Part shown: piece after piece, positions 8,281 through 10,056 of the stretch
Layout of the letters: the number at the start of each line of letters is the position of its first letter
Numbering within the stretch: the stretch's first letter is position 1
Source of the DNA: Oxalobacteraceae bacterium UBA6018
GTDB lineage: Bacteria > Pseudomonadota > Gammaproteobacteria > Burkholderiales > Burkholderiaceae_D
Length of the DNA stretch: 10,056 nucleotides
Assembly (NCBI GenBank): GCA_002428015.1
Contig: DIZW01000014.1
Location: forward strand, 1-10,056
Direction of reading: 5' to 3'
Notes under the pieces: generated by a model
Told to the model about the DNA's origin: nothing
The model's database searches: none
What the model saw: the letters and a program-made list of their open reading frames with translations, nothing else
Program-made: the position numbers and the translations under genes

Positions 8281-8814
8281 TCAGAAGCCTATCTGGACAA
8301 AACGCGGGTCGCGCACCAGGGCCGCCAGATCGAGCACGGTCCATAGGTTGGCGTCGGCGTCGCGCAGCAGGTCGCCCGCGCGCTCCATGTCGCCGGCGTG
8401 GCGCAGCCCGTACACGCGCGACACCAGCAGCGCGCAGTTGAATCCCAGCGCCCCTGCGAAGGTGACGATGCGGCTGTCGGGGCCGACCGCGGTGTCGCCC
8501 AGGCGCAGGTAGCGCGCCAGATCGATCACGCCGACCAGGTTGCCGCGGATGTTGGACAAACCCAGGTACCACGGTTGCGTCAGCGGCACCGCGGTGAGCG
8601 CGCTCACCGGGACGATCTCGCCGGCCTGGGTCAGGTCCAGCAGCACCCGCTCGGCGCCGATCTGCACGCCCAGCTGGTTGATGCGCGCGCCGGTGTTGCC
8701 GCGCGCCGCCTGCATCCGCTCGAGCAGCTGCACCTGGTACTGGCGCAGGCGGGTGCGCCGCCCGGCGGCGTCGCCGGGCGTGCTGGCCGGCTGCTTGACC
8801 TCGGCACCGCTCAT
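8281..8814 (-). CDS. pilI: PilI, CheW-like adaptor protein
   Basis: Cytoplasmic CheW-family scaffold that couples the receptor PilJ to the kinase ChpA. The 177-residue product consists of a short variable N-terminus (to about residue 45) and a single CheW domain, recognisable from the sequence YLGLSNIRGNLVGVIDLARY in its middle, preceded by the conserved INQLGVQIG beta-strand region, and the terminal strand containing TVLDLAALVRDPRFVQI. The ATG at 8814 lies two bases after the pilH TGA and has no strong Shine-Dalgarno sequence, so translation is probably coupled to pilH. The length fits known PilI proteins. It sits between pilH and pilJ, the usual order for this system. Confidence 0.93.
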   Translation of the reverse strand: MSGAEVKQPASTPGDAAGRRTRLRQYQVQLLERMQAARGNTGARINQLGVQIGAERVLLDLTQAGEIVPVSALTAVPLTQPWYLGLSNIRGNLVGVIDLARYLRLGDTAVGPDSRIVTFAGALGFNCALLVSRVYGLRHAGDMERAGDLLRDADANLWTVLDLAALVRDPRFVQIGF

Positions 8815-8816
8815 GG

Positions 8817-9188
8817 TCAGGACGCGCCGAGCGTGGCGATCTTGGCCAGCAGCTGCTGCGGATCGACCGGCTTGACCAGGTAATCGCGCGCGCCCTGGCG
8901 CAGGCCCCAGATACGGTCGGTCTCCTGGTTCTTGCTGCTGCAGATGATGATCGGCACATTGGCCAGGTCCGGGTCGCGCGCGATCGCGCGGGTGACCTGG
9001 AAGCCGTTCGCGCCGGGCATGACCACGTCCATCAGGATCAGCTCCGGCTTGTCGGCCTTGATCAGCGCCAGCGCCTCCTCGCCGTTGTCGGCGGTGGTCA
9101 CCTTGAAGCCGTTCTTGACCAGGATGTCGGTCAGGTAGTAACGCTCGGTCGGGGAGTCGTCGACGATCAGAATTTTGTGTATGGCCAC
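8817..9188 (-). CDS. pilH: PilH, CheY-like response regulator
   Basis: Single-domain receiver (123 residues) of the Pil-Chp system. Acid pocket D10-D11, phosphoacceptor D54 (LILMDVVMPGANGF), switch Ser84 and conserved Lys106 (RDYLVKP) are all present. The stretch KNQETDRIWGLRQGARDYLVKPVD is typical of PilH and separates it from PilG. In P. aeruginosa PilH acts with PilG on pilus extension and retraction, and has been proposed to counter PilG or act as a phosphate sink; this role is from the family and not from this sequence. There is no output domain. The start is GTG at 9188, with AGGAG six bases upstream (9195-9199); the protein begins MAIHKILIVDDS, and no ATG is available nearby upstream. 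The gene follows pilG by 15 bases and precedes pilI by 2 bases. Confidence 0.95.
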   Translation of the reverse strand: MAIHKILIVDDSPTERYYLTDILVKNGFKVTTADNGEEALALIKADKPELILMDVVMPGANGFQVTRAIARDPDLANVPIIICSSKNQETDRIWGLRQGARDYLVKPVDPQQLLAKIATLGAS

Positions 9189-9194
9189 TTTACG

Positions 9195-9199
9195 CTCCT
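9195..9199 (-). promoter_or_regulatory. Ribosome binding site of pilH
   Basis: AGGAG on the minus strand, six bases before the GTG start at 9188 and within the 15-base gap after the pilG TAA. It supports the non-ATG start of pilH. Confidence 0.7.
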
Positions 9200-9203
9200 G
9201 GAA

Positions 9204-9605
9204 TTATTTCGCCGCTGCGGCGGCCGTGTGCTCGCGCACGGCCGCCAGCAGGCTGTCTTTGGAAAATGGCTTGGTGAGGTAGGCCGACGAGCCGACCATG
9301 GCGCCGCGGGCGCGGTCGAATAGGCCGTCCTTTGACGAGAGCATCAGCACCGGGGTGGCGTGGAACCGGGCGCTCTTCTTGATCAGGGCGCAGGTCTGGT
9401 AGCCATCCAGGCGCGGCATGAGGATGTCGCAAAACACCAGCGCGGGATGATGGTCGTTGATCTTGGCGAGCGCGTCGAAGCCATCTTCGGCCAAGACTAC
9501 TTGATAGCCTGCCTGGGTGAGAAAAATCTCGGCGGACCGACGAATCGTACTGCTATCGTCAATCACCATAATCTTCAATCCTGTGGGTTGCGGCGATGTC
9601 GTCAT
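9204..9605 (-). CDS. pilG: PilG, CheY-like response regulator
   Basis: Single-domain receiver (133 residues from ATG 9605) and first gene of the Pil-Chp block. Acid pocket D16-D17 (KIMVIDDSSTIRRSAEIFL), phosphoacceptor D60 (FCDILMPRLDGYQ), switch Ser90 and Lys112 (YLTKPF) are intact. The IDDSSTIRRSAEIFL and LSSKDGLFDRARG stretches are characteristic of PilG. In P. aeruginosa, phosphorylated PilG promotes pilus extension and raises cAMP through the adenylate cyclase CyaB; whether that holds here cannot be seen. The C-terminus is a short alanine tail. The frame stays open upstream to 9695, but those 30 residues have no receiver homology and overlap the likely promoter, so ATG 9605 (MTTSPQPTGLKIMVIDDSS) is chosen; only a weak GAG lies upstream. 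Confidence 0.94.
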   Translation of the reverse strand: MTTSPQPTGLKIMVIDDSSTIRRSAEIFLTQAGYQVVLAEDGFDALAKINDHHPALVFCDILMPRLDGYQTCALIKKSARFHATPVLMLSSKDGLFDRARGAMVGSSAYLTKPFSKDSLLAAVREHTAAAAAK

Positions 9606-9632
9606 ATTCAATTTCACTCGGCATGAAATAGC

Positions 9633-9641
9633 ACGATAGCA
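9633..9641 (-). promoter_or_regulatory. Candidate extended -10 promoter of pilG operon
   Basis: TGCTATCGT on the minus strand matches an extended -10 element (TGnTATnnT), with transcription expected to begin around 9626, about 20 bases before the pilG ATG. No good -35 sits at 16-18 bases. A TTGACG (9687-9692) further upstream resembles a -35 box but lacks a good -10 partner. The 104-base gap is visibly more AT-rich than its surroundings, which favours a promoter here. Assignment is by eye only. Confidence 0.35.
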
Positions 9642-9709
9642 TAGGGCAACGCCGTTGTGCGATAAATGTTGCAGTGAATCAACACGCGTCAACAAAACGC
9701 CGCGTTTAC

Positions 9710-9907
9710 TTATATAGCTGTCATTTCAAAGTCATCCTTCCGGGCGCCGCACTCCGGGCAGGTCCAGTTCATCGGCACATCGGCCCAGCGGGTGCCGGCG
9801 GCGATACCCTCGTCGGGCGCGCCGGCGGTCTCGTCGTAGACCCAGCCGCAAATGAGGCACATCCAGGTCTGAAATGGGGCCGTGTTACTGCTTTCATTAC
9901 TACTCAC
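9710..9907 (-). CDS. Rubredoxin, small iron electron carrier
   Basis: A 65-residue rubredoxin: one iron held by four cysteines, C17 and C20 (CLICG) and C50 and C53 (CPECG), with the usual aromatic and turn residues between them (GWVYDE, PDEG, WADVP, W). It carries single electrons in the cytoplasm; its partner is unknown here. The N-terminal 15 residues are a variable extension. The start is GTG 9907, supported by AAGGA eight bases upstream (9916-9920); the next ATG (M16) would abut the first cysteine. It is in the same direction as pilG, 104 bases upstream, and I recall a similar placement beside pilG in other betaproteobacteria. It may be transcribed separately, since pilG appears to have its own promoter. 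No functional link to pili is shown by the sequence. Confidence 0.95.
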   Translation of the reverse strand: MSSNESSNTAPFQTWMCLICGWVYDETAGAPDEGIAAGTRWADVPMNWTCPECGARKDDFEMTAI

Positions 9908-9915
9908 GTTAACTA

Positions 9916-9920
9916 TCCTT
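9916..9920 (-). promoter_or_regulatory. Ribosome binding site of rubredoxin
   Basis: AAGGA on the minus strand, eight bases before the GTG at 9907. It supports the non-ATG start of this gene. Confidence 0.65.
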
Positions 9921-9927
9921 CTATCTG

Positions 9928-9933
9928 ATTATC
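9928..9933 (-). promoter_or_regulatory. Candidate -10 box of rubredoxin
   Basis: GATAAT on the minus strand matches five of six bases of the -10 consensus, about 20 bases before the GTG start. No convincing -35 box sits 16-18 bases upstream. The predicted leader of about 14 bases is just long enough to hold the AAGGA site. Weak, by-eye call. Confidence 0.3.
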
Positions 9934-10056
9934 GGGAACCGCGAAAAACCGTGGCGAGCGCAAACGTATCGCTCAAGACACGCGACGGTACGAAGGCACG
10001 GTGCGCATCCTAGCGCGAAAGTTTCGACGCGCGGTAGGTTTTCAGAAAAACCGTAG
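9934..10056. other. Non-coding region at the right edge
   Basis: I see no coding sequence here. It holds a 10-base direct repeat, GAAAAACCGT, at 9943-9952 and 10045-10054, and a weak six-pair hairpin, GGTTTT (10037-10042) with AAAACC (10047-10052). The region is probably the upstream regulatory sequence of rubredoxin and possibly of a divergent gene beyond the window. Confidence 0.4.

Noticed and set aside
8198..8959. 253-codon minus-strand frame overlapping pilI and pilH
   Set aside because: Arg/Ala-rich translation in a different frame from the recognisable PilI and PilH.
9606..9695. Thirty-residue upstream extension of PilG
   Set aside because: The extra residues do not match the receiver family, and the segment overlaps the likely promoter; ATG 9605 gives the normal length.
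9694..9706. Possible terminator after rubredoxin (AAACGCCGCGTTT)
   Set aside because: It is a short near-palindrome whose stem is only about four pairs once a loop is allowed, with no T-run.

Overview
The window carries one compact minus-strand gene cluster, read from the right edge to the left: rubredoxin, pilG, pilH, pilI, pilJ and a very large chpA (pilL) that runs off the left edge before its stop codon. This is the Pil-Chp chemosensory system that controls type IV pili (twitching motility and surface sensing). The GC-rich coding sequence, the rubredoxin next to pilG and the look of the proteins suggest a betaproteobacterium, most likely of the Burkholderiales and perhaps Oxalobacteraceae (Massilia-like). 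That taxonomic placement is from memory of similar proteins, not from a search.

Layout: 9908-10056 is the upstream region of rubredoxin. Rubredoxin occupies 9710-9907, followed by a 104-base, relatively AT-rich gap that probably holds the pilG promoter. pilG (9204-9605), pilH (8817-9188) and pilI (8281-8814) are tightly packed, with gaps of 15 and 2 bases. A 98-base gap with two small inverted repeats separates pilI from pilJ (5864-8182). chpA starts 29 bases after pilJ, at 5834, and fills the rest of the window, with 1,944 codons visible.

How they work together: PilJ is the membrane receptor and PilI is the CheW-type adaptor joining it to ChpA. ChpA is a CheA-type histidine kinase with several phosphotransfer (Hpt) domains and its own C-terminal receiver. 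PilG and PilH are the two separate CheY-like response regulators. No methyltransferase (PilK) or methylesterase (ChpB) gene is visible; if present, they lie beyond the left edge or elsewhere.

The system is known. The less ordinary points are two repetitive linkers inside ChpA (an acidic 12-residue tandem repeat and a histidine/alanine-rich stretch), a set of Hpt domains with non-canonical phosphorylation motifs, a long cytoplasmic N-terminal tail on PilJ, and the structured pilI-pilJ gap. I found no RNA genes, CRISPR arrays, insertion sequences or phage genes. Several very long plus-strand open frames lie opposite chpA and pilJ and are judged to be shadows of GC-rich codon use.
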